The notes under the pieces: generated by a model
Told to the model about the DNA's origin: nothing
Database searches by the model: none
What the model saw: the letters and a program-made list of their open reading frames with translations, nothing else
Program-made: the position numbers and the translations under genes
Part shown: in pieces, positions 44,798 through 53,564 of the stretch
How positions within the stretch are numbered: position 1 is the stretch's first letter
How the letters are laid out: each line of letters opens with the position of its first letter
Assembly: GCA_026126105.1 (NCBI GenBank)
Contig: JAHCJV010000025.1
Location: 1-64,000, forward strand
From: Enhydrobacter sp.
GTDB lineage: Bacteria > Pseudomonadota > Alphaproteobacteria > Reyranellales > Reyranellaceae
DNA length: 64,000 nucleotides
Direction of reading: 5' to 3'

Positions 44798-45547
44798 ATG
44801 CGAGTCTTCCTAATCACCGGTGCTTCATCCGGTATCGGTGCCGCCGTAGCGCGTGCTGTCGCCGGTCCCGAGACCGCGATAGCGATTCATGCCCGCAAAA
44901 ACCGCAGCGGCGCGGAGAAGGTGGCGCACGCCGTCGGCGCGGCTGGCGCGCAGTCGCTGATCGTCGAGGGCGACCTCGCCCAGCCCGGCACCGCGACCCG
45001 GCTTGTCGAGGAGACGGTGGCGCGCTTCGGCCACGTCGATGCAATCGTCAGCAACGCCGGCTTCGCGGACCGGCGACTGATCGGCGAGATCGACCGCGCC
45101 GGCTGGGATGCCTCGCTCGCGACCATGACCTCGGCCTTCTTCGAGCTGGCGACCGCGGCCAAGCCGTGGCTGCTGAAGGCGGGGGCAAACGGCCGGCTGG
45201 TCGGCGTTTCGTCCTTCGTGGCGCATGCTTTTGCGCGCGGCCTGATGACCTTTCCCGCGTCGGCCGCCGCCAAGGCCGGCATGGAGGCGCTGGCCAAGGC
45301 GCTGGCCGCCGACATTGCTCTCTCGGGCGCGACGGTGAATTGCGTCGCCCCAGGCTTCGTCGAGAAGGATGCCGATGGCCATATCGCCGTGCCGCGCGAG
45401 CGCATGGCCAAGGTGAGGGAGTCGATCCCGATGGGTCGCTATGCCCGTCCTGCAGAGATTGCGGCGGTGATCGCGTTCCTGTGCTCGCCGGCCGCGAGCT
45501 ACGTCACCGGGCAGACCATCCACGTCAATGGCGGGCTGACGCTGTAG
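44798..45547 (+). CDS. SDR-family protein with atypical active site
   Basis: A 249-aa Rossmann oxidoreductase. The cofactor motif is [15 protein letters not shown] and NAG is present (SNAGFADRR). The YxxxK position reads S-A-A-A-K ([14 protein letters not shown]), so the catalytic Tyr is replaced by Ser; activity may be changed or lost. The C-terminus [14 protein letters not shown] is standard. It follows the MFS gene by 9 nt and is probably part of the TetR-controlled operon. Confidence 0.87.
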   Translation: MRVFLITGASSGIGAAVARAVAGPETAIAIHARKNRSGAEKVAHAVGAAGAQSLIVEGDLAQPGTATRLVEETVARFGHVDAIVSNAGFADRRLIGEIDRAGWDASLATMTSAFFELATAAKPWLLKAGANGRLVGVSSFVAHAFARGLMTFPASAAAKAGMEALAKALAADIALSGATVNCVAPGFVEKDADGHIAVPRERMAKVRESIPMGRYARPAEIAAVIAFLCSPAASYVTGQTIHVNGGLTL

Positions 45548-45563
45548 CGGACAGATCTACAGC
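45541..45563. terminator. Bidirectional hairpin between two SDR genes
   Basis: GCTGTAG-CGGACAGAT-CTACAGC: a perfect 7-bp stem whose arms contain the TAG stop codons of both convergent genes. No T-tract. Confidence 0.5.
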
Positions 45564-46360
45564 CTCGTCAGCTCGAGGCTGAGCGTCCGCAGTTGCGCGC
45601 GCGCCTTCGGATCGTCGGCCTGCGGGTTGGGCCGCGCCTGGTTCATCACGTTGAAGTAGAGGCCGCTCTTGCCCTCCAGCTGAGGCGACACGGCGAGTTG
45701 CAGGATGGCGTCGGCGCCGGTCTCGACGCTGCTGATTGGCGTGGTGCCGGACTGCCGAACCATGGTCGTGTTCATGTAGGTCGAGGGATGGAGGCAGTTC
45801 ACCGTCACCCCGGAATCCTTCAGCTCGTCGGCCAGATCGATCGTGAACAGGATCTGCGCCAGCTTGCTCTGGCAGTAGGCGCGCATGCCGCTGTAGCCCT
45901 TGGTCAGCATCACGTCGGCGAAGTCGATCGCCTGCTGGCCGGCAGAGGAGACGTTGACGATCCGCGCCGGTGCACTCGCCTTCACCAGCGGCAAAACCAG
46001 ATGGGTAAGCAGGAATCCCGCGAGATAGTTGACCGCGAAGCGCAGCTCGTGCCCGTCGACGCTTACCTGCCGCCCGGGCGTCGCGCCGACCGTGCCGATC
46101 CCCGCATTGTTGATCAGGAGCGGCAGGCTGTCGGTCTGCTTCTGCACGTCCTCGGCGAGCTGCCGCACCGCGGCCAGCGAGGCGAGATCGGCCGGCAGAA
46201 AGGCGGTCTTGCCGCCGGTGCCCTCGATTTCACGCACCAGCGACTGCCCGCGCTCGACGCTGCGGCCATGCGCCAGGACACGCCAGCCGTCCGCCGCGAG
46301 CCGCTTGGCGACGACCCGTCCGACGCCATCGGTTGCGCCGGTGATCAGCGCTGTCTTCAT
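45557..46360 (-). CDS. SDR-family oxidoreductase
   Basis: A 267-aa SDR. Cofactor motif ITGATDGVGRVVAKRL, NNAG in LLINNAGIG, catalytic Ser in IVNVSSAGQQ and Tyr/Lys in YCQSKLAQILF. This pattern resembles retinol-dehydrogenase/WW-oxidoreductase-like SDRs. ATG 46360 overlaps the stop of the AroE-like gene (ATGA); the frame further upstream runs antisense-like through that gene. Substrate unknown. Confidence 0.9.
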   Translation of the reverse strand: MKTALITGATDGVGRVVAKRLAADGWRVLAHGRSVERGQSLVREIEGTGGKTAFLPADLASLAAVRQLAEDVQKQTDSLPLLINNAGIGTVGATPGRQVSVDGHELRFAVNYLAGFLLTHLVLPLVKASAPARIVNVSSAGQQAIDFADVMLTKGYSGMRAYCQSKLAQILFTIDLADELKDSGVTVNCLHPSTYMNTTMVRQSGTTPISSVETGADAILQLAVSPQLEGKSGLYFNVMNQARPNPQADDPKARAQLRTLSLELTRL

Positions 46361-47226
46361 GGGAGTGACCTCACGAGCTTCACGATGTCGATGCCCTTGG
46401 CGTCGATGCCGAACCAGTCGAGATAGTGCGGCACCTGATGGTCGAGCGTGTGCCGGCCGTGATGGACCCGGCGGCCATGCGTACGAGCGCGCAGCAGCAG
46501 CGCTGTCTCGGCCGGGCTCATGACGAGCTCGGCCACCAGAACATCGCTGTCCAGCGTCACCGGATCGAACGGCAGCGGATCGCCGGGCCGCAGTCCGAGC
46601 GATGTGGCGTTGATGGCGTAGTGGATGCCCTTGGGCGGGATGTCGGCACTGGTCACCGGCACGTCGGGATAGTAGCGCGACAGGCGGCTGAGCGCTGCGT
46701 CGGTGCGCTGCTCGTTGAGTTCGCTGACGACGAGGCGGCCGACGCCGGCTTCGCACAGCGCCGCGGCGATCGCGCCGCCGACCCCGCCCATACCGACGAG
46801 CCAGACGCTGGCACCCTGCACCCGGTGGCCCGCGGCTTCCAGCCCCTGCACGAAGCCGAGACCATCGACGATGTCACCGACCACCCGGCCGTCGGTGTGG
46901 CGCTTCACGATATTCACGCTGCCCGCGGCCTGCGCCCGTCGCGAGACGCCGCCGAGCAGCGGCATGATTGCCGCCTTGTGCGGGATTGTTACGGTGAAGC
47001 CGCCGAGGTTGCGCAGCCGACCCAGTGCTTGGACCATCAGCTCCAGGACGCCAGGGCCGCCCTCGAACGGCAGCCATACCGCGTTGGCGCCGACCGCCGC
47101 GAAGACCTGCGGCATGATGCCGGTCAGCCGTAGCTGGCGGATCGGATCGCCGATCGTGCCGTAGAGGCGCGTGGCGCCGTTGACTGGAAACAAGCCGGTG
47201 AAGACCGGCGGGTGCGGCGAAGCCAT
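46357..47226 (-). CDS. Shikimate dehydrogenase-like (AroE family) protein
   Basis: A 289-aa protein. The substrate domain has GDPIRQLRLTGIMPQVFAA in place of the usual SHSLSP-type loop, and GGFTVTIPHKAAIMPLL with the catalytic Lys of the TIPHK motif. The NADP domain has VWLVGMGGVGGAIAAALCEAG and INATSLGLRPGDPLPFD. The changed SxS shikimate-binding loop and the coupled SDR suggest a quinate/shikimate-related or other substrate rather than the biosynthetic AroE. Confidence 0.88.
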   Translation of the reverse strand: MASPHPPVFTGLFPVNGATRLYGTIGDPIRQLRLTGIMPQVFAAVGANAVWLPFEGGPGVLELMVQALGRLRNLGGFTVTIPHKAAIMPLLGGVSRRAQAAGSVNIVKRHTDGRVVGDIVDGLGFVQGLEAAGHRVQGASVWLVGMGGVGGAIAAALCEAGVGRLVVSELNEQRTDAALSRLSRYYPDVPVTSADIPPKGIHYAINATSLGLRPGDPLPFDPVTLDSDVLVAELVMSPAETALLLRARTHGRRVHHGRHTLDHQVPHYLDWFGIDAKGIDIVKLVRSLP

Positions 47227-47303
47227 GTCTCCATCCTAGCGAAAACGGCGGGACAAGGTCCCGCCGCCGTCTCGCTATTGTGTAGCTGTGTACTGTCGCT
47301 TGC

Positions 47304-47786
<483 letters not shown>

Positions 47787-47851
47787 GTTCCTACTCCTCT
47801 TGTCTCTCGCGGTTTAGAAATTCCGGCAAGGTCGGCGACGTCCATTGCGGA

Positions 47852-48334
47852 CTACAGGTGCTTCAGCACGTTCTCAGCCGTCGACGCCTCGAAGGCGCCC
47901 GGCTTCTCGGCGAAGAGCTGCTCGATCTTCCCGTCATTCACGATCATGGCGTAGCGCTGGCTGCGCACCCCCATGCCGTTCTTGGTCAGGTCCATCGACA
48001 GGCCCATCGCCTTCGAGAACTCGCCCGAGCCATCGGCCAGCATCAGGATCTTGTCCCCGACATTCTGGTCTTTGCCCCAGGCACCCATCACGAAGGCGTC
48101 ATTGACTGAAATGCACGCCACCGTATCTACGCCCTTGCCCTTGATCGCTTCGATGTTGGCCAGAAAACCTGGCACATGCTTTGCGCTTCAAGTGGGAGTG
48201 AAGGCGCCCGGCAGGGCGAAGGCCACGACCTTCTTGCCGGGTGCAAACAGCTCCTCTGTCGTCATCGTCTTCGGACCCTCCGGGCCCATCATCCTCAGCG
48301 TCGCGCTGGGGACCTTGTCGCCAACATTGGCCAT
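47852..48334 (-). CDS. Selenocysteine-type peroxiredoxin (TGA at the peroxidatic residue)
   Basis: Read through one TGA (48190-48188), the frame is a full 160-aa Prx5-type peroxiredoxin, colinear with its neighbour. It starts [19 protein letters not shown], has [16 protein letters not shown] with TGA exactly at residue 49, the peroxidatic position, and ends AENVLKHL. Both sides of the TGA keep full family conservation, and a ribosome-binding site (GGAG, 6 nt) precedes ATG 48334. A hairpin 11-35 nt after the TGA fits a bacterial SECIS. I infer selenocysteine, which would make a faster peroxidase. The alternative is a recent nonsense mutation of TGC; the selA/selB/selC/selD genes are not in this window, so that must be checked. 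Gene finders would split it into two pieces. Confidence 0.75.
48153..48177 (-). promoter_or_regulatory. SECIS-like hairpin after the in-frame TGA
   Basis: On the minus strand, ATGT-GCCAG-GTTTT-CTGGC-CA-ACAT: a 5-bp upper stem, a 2-nt bulge and a 4-bp lower stem. The loop starts with G, 20 nt after the TGA. Bacterial SECIS elements need a stem-loop just behind the UGA with G among the first two loop bases and roughly 16-37 nt spacing; all are met. Confidence 0.65.
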
Positions 48335-48484
48335 ATTTGTCTCCGCTCCTGGCAGTTAGACGGGCGGACCATAGGAGGAAAGTCCGGTTTTTGTCCATCC
48401 GGCACCGTTCACCGGCAGCTATCCCTATGGCCGCCTTGATCTTTGGCCAGACAATCCCCATGCATTGAGGGGAACATACACATC

Positions 48485-49084
48485 ATGACCTCCAGCTCTC
48501 CTGCCGCCACTCTCGTCGGCCGCTTCCTGGTCGCCGCACCATCCATGCCGGACGGGCGTTTCCAGAAGAGCGTGGTGTTCGTCTGCAAGCATGACGACGA
48601 CGGCGCGCTTGGCATTATCGTCAACAACAAGGTCGACGACCTGCCGCTGGGCCAGGTCTACAAGCAGCTCGGCATCGATGGCCCGAAGGCCGCGGCACTG
48701 CAACCAGTGCTGTTCGGGGGCCCGGTCGAGACCGCGCGCGGGCTCGTGCTGCACTCGGCCGACTACCGGCGCGACGAGACGATGCTGATCGAGGGCGGGC
48801 TGGCGCTCACTGCGTCGCTCGAGATCCTCAAGGACATGGCGGGCGGGACTGGCCCCAGGCAGGCGTGGCTCGCACTTGGCCATTCGGGCTGGTCGCCGGG
48901 TCAGCTCGACCGCGAGATGCAGGACAATGCCTGGCTGGTGGTCGATGCCGACCCGACGCTCGTGTTCGACACAGATCTCGAAGCCAAATGGCAGCGCGTG
49001 CTCGACCGCCTTGGCGGCAAGGGCGGCGGGTCGGGCGGCAAGTTCGATCCGGCCTTCTACTCCCATCAGGTCGGCCGAGCCTAA
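48485..49084 (+). CDS. YqgE/AlgH family protein
   Basis: A 199-aa cytoplasmic protein of the DUF179 family: LVGRFLVAAPSMPDGRFQKSVVFVCKHDDDGALGIIVN, FGGPVETARGLVLHS, WLALGHSGWSPGQLDREMQDNAWLVVDAD. Its function is unclear; in Pseudomonas the homologue AlgH affects alginate and other regulation. ATG 48485 is the family start. GAGGGG about 14 nt upstream sits in a small TCCCC...GGGGA inverted repeat (48453-48476 region). Confidence 0.92.
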   Translation: MTSSSPAATLVGRFLVAAPSMPDGRFQKSVVFVCKHDDDGALGIIVNNKVDDLPLGQVYKQLGIDGPKAAALQPVLFGGPVETARGLVLHSADYRRDETMLIEGGLALTASLEILKDMAGGTGPRQAWLALGHSGWSPGQLDREMQDNAWLVVDADPTLVFDTDLEAKWQRVLDRLGGKGGGSGGKFDPAFYSHQVGRA

Positions 49085-49323
49085 GAGGCGCATCGAGGCT
49101 GCAGTCTGCGACCTCAGATTGTACTGGCCAATCCGCCTCACGTGAGTTTATACGCAAATAGCGCCTCTGCATCCCTCCCTGATGAGGTGCTGCGTACCCG
49201 GGACGTCGTTGTTCCTCCGCATCCCATCGGGATCAGCGGCGTCCCTCCCTTGTCGCGGCGTTGGGATCGGAGGCGCCGCACAAGAACCTCATGATCCCAT
49301 CGTCGGCGTATGATGCCGACACC

Positions 49324-49350
49324 TCCCCTTCGCGGAACCCGCGAAGGGGA
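49324..49350. terminator. Strong hairpin downstream of the indolepyruvate oxidoreductase gene
   Basis: TCCCCTTCGCGG-AAC-CCGCGAAGGGGA is a perfect 12-bp stem with a 3-nt loop. It lies 15 nt past the stop of the leftward gene. No T-tract follows on either strand, so it may be a Rho-aided terminator or a dispersed hairpin repeat. Confidence 0.65.
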
Positions 49351-49364
49351 ACAGAGGATAAGAG

Positions 49365-52300
49365 CTACTCCGCCGCGACTTTTTCTGTCGCAGGCGAGCG
49401 GTAAGCAGCGAGCAGGGACGCTTCGCGCTCTTTCGCGGCCTTCACGTTCTTTTCCTTGATGTGGCCGAAGCCGCGCATCGTCTCGGGGATGCCGGCGATC
49501 TGCACCGCCATCGCGTGGTTGTTCTGGTCGAGCGTCGCGAGGATCGAATCGATCGTCGCTTCGTACTCGGCGATCAGGCGGCGCTCCATCTTGCGTTCCT
49601 CGGTGTAGCCGAAGACGTCGAGGGCCGTGCCGCGCAACCGCCTGAAGCCGGCGAGGATGCGGAAAGCGGTCAGCATCCAGCTCCCGTACTCCTTCTTCTT
49701 GAGCTCGCCGGTGGCCGGATCGCGATCGGCGAACAGCGGCGGCGCAAGATGGAAGGAGAGGGTGTAGTCGCCCTCGAATTGCGCCCCGAGCTTCTTCAGG
49801 AACTCGCCGTCCGTGTAGAGGCGGGCGACCTCGTACTCGTCCTTGTAGGCCATCAGCTTGTAGAGCGACTTGGCGACCGCTTCGGCGAGGCCCGAGCGGC
49901 CGCGGGCACGTTCCTTTTCGACCACCGACACACGCTCGACGAAGCGGCTGTAGCGGTCGGCATAGGCCCTGTCCTGATAGGCGGTAAGCAGCTCGACCCT
50001 CTTGGCGACGATCTCCTTCAACGTGCGCGCCACGGTCTTCTCGACCCGCAGGGTCGGCTTGGCGGCCGCCTGCACGGCGGCGAGATTGTGGGCGGCAAGC
50101 CGGCCCCAGGCAAAGGTGCGCTTGCTGGTCTCGACGGCGACGCCGTTGAGCTCGATGGCGCGGTTCAGCGCATCGAGCGACAGCGGCACCAGGCCCTTTT
50201 GCCAGGCATAGCCCAGCATGAAGAGATTGGTCGCGATCGAATCGCCGAGGATGGCCGTGGCCAGCCCGGTGCCGTCGACGAACGTCGTGGCCTCGTCGCC
50301 CGCGGCGTCGCGGATCGACTTCATCATCGACTCGGCGCCGAGATCCATGTCGCCGTTCAAGACGAACGCCGCGACCGGCTGCATGTAGCCGTTGATCACC
50401 GCCTTGGTGATGCCGGGCTCGATGCGCGACAGTGCTGCGGGTGCCGCCGCCACCACCATGTCGCAGCCCAGCACGAGATTGGCGCCGCCGGCCGCGATGC
50501 GCACGGCATGCAGATCCTCCGGGTTCGGCGCGAGCCGGATATGGCTCATCACCGCGCCGTTCTTCTGCGCCAGCCCGGTGAAGTCGAGCACCGTGCAGCC
50601 CTTGCCTTCGAGATGGGCAGCCATGCCGATCAGCGCGCCGACGGTGATCACGCCAGTGCCGCCGATGCCGGTCACCAGGATGCCGTAGGCCTCGTTGAGC
50701 GGGCGCAGGGTCGGCATCGGCAGCGACTCGAACGGATCCTTCTCGACCACCTTGAGCTGCGGCCGCTTCGCCTTGGCGGGCGTGCCGCCATGCACCGAGA
50801 CGAAGCTCGGGCAGAAGCCGTTCAGGCAGGAGAAATCCTTGTTGCAGTTGCTCTGGTCGATCTGGCGCTTGCGGCCGAGCTCGGTCTCGAGCGGCTTGAC
50901 CGACACGCAATTGCTCTTCTCCGAGCAGTCGCCGCAGCCTTCGCAGACCGCGTCGTTGATCACCACGCGCTTGGCCGGATCGGGGAAGGTGCCGCGCTTG
51001 CGGCGGCGGCGCTTCTCGGCGGCGCAGGTCTGGTCGTAGACCAGCACGGTGAGGCCGGGGACTTCGCGCAATTCCCGCTGCACGGCATCGAGCTCGTCGC
51101 GATGGCGGATCGTCACGCCGTGCGCGAAGCCGGCATTCATCGGGTACTTGTCCGGCTCGTCGGTGACGACAATGATCTTCTTGGCGCCTTCGGCTTCGAC
51201 CTGGCGGGTGATCTCGGGAACCGTCAGCGGGCCGTCATGCGGCTGGCCGCCGGTCATCGCGACCGCGTCGTTGAACAGGATCTTGTAGGTGATGTTGATG
51301 CCCGCGGCGGCGGACTGGCGGATCGCCATCAGGCCGGAATGGTAGTAGGTGCCGTCACCGAGATTCTGGAAAATGTGCTTCTCGGAGGTGAACGGCGCCT
51401 GGCCCACCCAGCCCACGCCTTCGCCGCCCATGTGGCTGATGAGCGAGGTGCGCCGGTCCGGCATCCAGATCGCCATGCCGTGGCAACCGATGCCGGCCAT
51501 TGCGCGGCTGCCCTCGGGCACGCGCGTCGAGGTATTGTGCGGGCAGCCGGAGCAGAAGAACGGGGTGCGCGCCACCTTGCCCGGCGGGGCGTTCAGCAAC
51601 CGCTCCTTGGCTTCGAGGCGCGCCATGCGCTGCTTGAGCTCGGGCGAGTCACCGGTGTGCTTCATCAGCCGGTTGGCGATCACCATGGCGACGCCGGTCG
51701 GCGACAGCTCCCCCTCGCTTGGGAACAGGATTCGGTTGTCCTCGTCTGTCTTGCCGATCACCAGCGGCCGGCGGTCGGCCGGCGCGTTGTAGAGGATGCG
51801 GACGAGCTGGTCTTCGAGGTTGGAACGCTTCTCCTCGATGACGATGACCTCCTGCAGGCCTTCGGCGAAGCGCCGGGCGCCCTCCGGCTCGAGGGGCCAG
51901 GTGACGCCGACCTTGTAGAGGCGGATGCCGAGCGACTTGCAGCGTTCCTCGGAGAGGCCGAGATCCTCGAGCGCCTGACGGGTGTCGAGATAGGCCTTGC
52001 CCGTGGTCATGATGCCGATGCGCGCCCGGGCCGGCTCGATCACGGTGCGGTCGAAGCCGTTGGCGCGCACGAAGGCGCGCACGGCGGCCATCTTCGGCCC
52101 GTGCAGGCGCTTTTCGGCCTCGAGCGGCGGATCGGGGTTGCGGATGCCGAGGCCGCCAGCGGGAAGCTGGAAGTCGGTTGGCATCATGATCCTGATGCGC
52201 TCAGGATCTACCCACACCGAAGCGCCCGATTCCACGGTCTCGGAGATCGCCTTGAAGCCGATCCAGCAGCCCGTGTAGCGCGACATGGCGAAGCCGAGGA

Positions 52301-52877
52301 TGCCGAAGTCGAGATATTCCTGTACCGTTGCCGGATTGACCACCGGGATCATCGCGGCGGAGAAGACCTGCTCGCTCTGGTGCGGCAGGGTCGAGGACTG
52401 GCAGCCGTGGTCGTCGCCGGCGAGCGCGATGACGCCGCCATATTGCGAGCTGCCGGCGGCATTGGCGTGCTTCAGCACGTCCATCGAGCGGTCGACGCCG
52501 GGGCCCTTGCCGTACCAGATGCCGAACACGCCATCGACGGTGGCGCTGGGGAAGAGATTGGTCTGCTGGCTGCCCCACACCGCCGTCGCCGCGAGGTCCT
52601 CGTTGAGGCCGGGCTGGAAGTGGATATTGTTGTCCTTGAGGTAGCGCTTCGCGCCCCACAGGGCGTTGTCGTACATGCCGAGCGGCGAGCCGCGGTAACC
52701 GGAGATGAAGCCGCCGGTGTTGAGCCCGGCCTTAAGGTCGCGCTGGCGCTGCATCATGGGCAGGCGGACCAGCGCCTGGATGCCGGTCAGATAGACGCGG
52801 CCCTTGTCGAGGCGATAGCGGTCTTCCAGGGCATAGTCGCCAAAGACGAGGGGAATGGAAGTGTCGGCGCTGCTCAT
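49365..52877 (-). CDS. Indolepyruvate ferredoxin oxidoreductase, fused alpha/gamma subunits
   Basis: A 1170-aa enzyme that oxidatively decarboxylates aryl- or branched-chain 2-oxo acids to acyl-CoA, reducing a ferredoxin. The N-terminal domain has GLNTGGFISGYRGSPLG and the TPP region GDDHGCQSSTLPHQSE; the central TPP domain has FCSGCPHNTSTRVPEGS and LFNDAVAMTGGQPHDG. A ferredoxin-like segment follows (VCEGCGDCSEKSNC, CNKDFSCLNGFCPSF), then the gamma domain (GILVTGIGGTGVITVGALIGMAA). This fused aerobic-type form is common in alpha- and betaproteobacteria. A monocistronic gene between the strong hairpin at 49324 and a divergent copper locus. Confidence 0.93.
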   Translation of the reverse strand: MSSADTSIPLVFGDYALEDRYRLDKGRVYLTGIQALVRLPMMQRQRDLKAGLNTGGFISGYRGSPLGMYDNALWGAKRYLKDNNIHFQPGLNEDLAATAVWGSQQTNLFPSATVDGVFGIWYGKGPGVDRSMDVLKHANAAGSSQYGGVIALAGDDHGCQSSTLPHQSEQVFSAAMIPVVNPATVQEYLDFGILGFAMSRYTGCWIGFKAISETVESGASVWVDPERIRIMMPTDFQLPAGGLGIRNPDPPLEAEKRLHGPKMAAVRAFVRANGFDRTVIEPARARIGIMTTGKAYLDTRQALEDLGLSEERCKSLGIRLYKVGVTWPLEPEGARRFAEGLQEVIVIEEKRSNLEDQLVRILYNAPADRRPLVIGKTDEDNRILFPSEGELSPTGVAMVIANRLMKHTGDSPELKQRMARLEAKERLLNAPPGKVARTPFFCSGCPHNTSTRVPEGSRAMAGIGCHGMAIWMPDRRTSLISHMGGEGVGWVGQAPFTSEKHIFQNLGDGTYYHSGLMAIRQSAAAGINITYKILFNDAVAMTGGQPHDGPLTVPEITRQVEAEGAKKIIVVTDEPDKYPMNAGFAHGVTIRHRDELDAVQRELREVPGLTVLVYDQTCAAEKRRRRKRGTFPDPAKRVVINDAVCEGCGDCSEKSNCVSVKPLETELGRKRQIDQSNCNKDFSCLNGFCPSFVSVHGGTPAKAKRPQLKVVEKDPFESLPMPTLRPLNEAYGILVTGIGGTGVITVGALIGMAAHLEGKGCTVLDFTGLAQKNGAVMSHIRLAPNPEDLHAVRIAAGGANLVLGCDMVVAAAPAALSRIEPGITKAVINGYMQPVAAFVLNGDMDLGAESMMKSIRDAAGDEATTFVDGTGLATAILGDSIATNLFMLGYAWQKGLVPLSLDALNRAIELNGVAVETSKRTFAWGRLAAHNLAAVQAAAKPTLRVEKTVARTLKEIVAKRVELLTAYQDRAYADRYSRFVERVSVVEKERARGRSGLAEAVAKSLYKLMAYKDEYEVARLYTDGEFLKKLGAQFEGDYTLSFHLAPPLFADRDPATGELKKKEYGSWMLTAFRILAGFRRLRGTALDVFGYTEERKMERRLIAEYEATIDSILATLDQNNHAMAVQIAGIPETMRGFGHIKEKNVKAAKEREASLLAAYRSPATEKVAAE

Positions 52878-53079
52878 GGTCGTGAACCCTCCCGGGGCGG
52901 CGGCGTGAATGGGCGTTTATGCCGCAAGCATAGCGCCATGTTGGGCGGGGTGCACCCATCCTCCGCGCGGCTGGCGACGGGCTGAATTCCCCTGACGTGA
53001 TGCGCGGCATTGACGCACGGCTCCTGCGGGTGCGCCGTTTTTGCTTGCTGGCTTACGGCACCTTGTCCAAGGTCACACC

Positions 53080-53463
53080 ATGCGCGCGAACGTCAACTCC
53101 CAGCTCAGGTCGGTAAGCCTGTTCGTCGCGCTCGTTGCCGTCACGCTCAATTTCCTGCAGCCGCTTGCTCACGCCGCGGCGATGCGTGATGGTCTGGCTT
53201 CGGCCCTCTGGACGGCCTTCTGCAAGTCTGCTGCTGCGAGCGATCCGCAAAGCGATGGCGTTCCGGTTCCCGGAGGCGCCAGCCAGCACGAATGCTGCCT
53301 CGGTTTGGCGCATGCCGGCACCATTGCGGACCCGCCGGCGACCTTCGTCTCGCTCGCTCCGCTGGCGGCCCTCGCGCACCCGCCGCGGCCCGCCGAGCGA
53401 CTCGCCTCGGCAGCCATCCGCGACGGGCCGGCCCAGCCGCGAGGCCCACCCTTCATCGCCTGA
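53080..53463 (+). CDS. DUF2946-like exported small protein, copy 1
   Basis: A 127-aa protein with a signal peptide (RSVSLFVALVAVTLNFLQPLAHA), then FCKSAAA and the pair HECCLGLAHAG, and a Pro-rich end IRDGPAQPRGPP. The one-Cys plus CC arrangement resembles DUF2946 proteins, often next to copper-import genes. A paralogue lies at 54238. ATG 53080 is favoured by the signal peptide over the earlier in-frame TTG. Confidence 0.72.
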   Translation: MRANVNSQLRSVSLFVALVAVTLNFLQPLAHAAAMRDGLASALWTAFCKSAAASDPQSDGVPVPGGASQHECCLGLAHAGTIADPPATFVSLAPLAALAHPPRPAERLASAAIRDGPAQPRGPPFIA

Positions 53464-53564
53464 CGACCCAACCACGGCGCGCTTTGGCGCGTCGCGTTTA
53501 TTGTTGTTCCGGTCGCCGGTGCTCACTGGGTCCGGCGTGGGGCCGTGCTGAAGGAGATCAGAAA

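Noticed and set aside
47852..48334. Reading the second peroxiredoxin as a plain pseudogene
   Set aside because: Only one lesion exists, it falls exactly on the catalytic Cys codon, both flanks are conserved, start signals are intact and a SECIS-like hairpin follows. Kept as the alternative hypothesis.
49138..50910. Large open frame on the minus strand overlapping the oxidoreductase gene in another frame
   Set aside because: No motif, Arg-rich shadow of the real gene.
49461..52985. 1174-codon open frame on the plus strand opposite the indolepyruvate oxidoreductase
   Set aside because: Low-complexity Arg/Ala/Gly/His composition typical of antisense frames in GC-rich DNA; the minus strand has clear domains.
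53010..53042. TTGACG box and ACGGC...GCCGTTTTT hairpin upstream of the copper locus
   Set aside because: No matching -10 box at proper spacing and a 12-nt loop; could be a promoter or attenuator but support is too weak.
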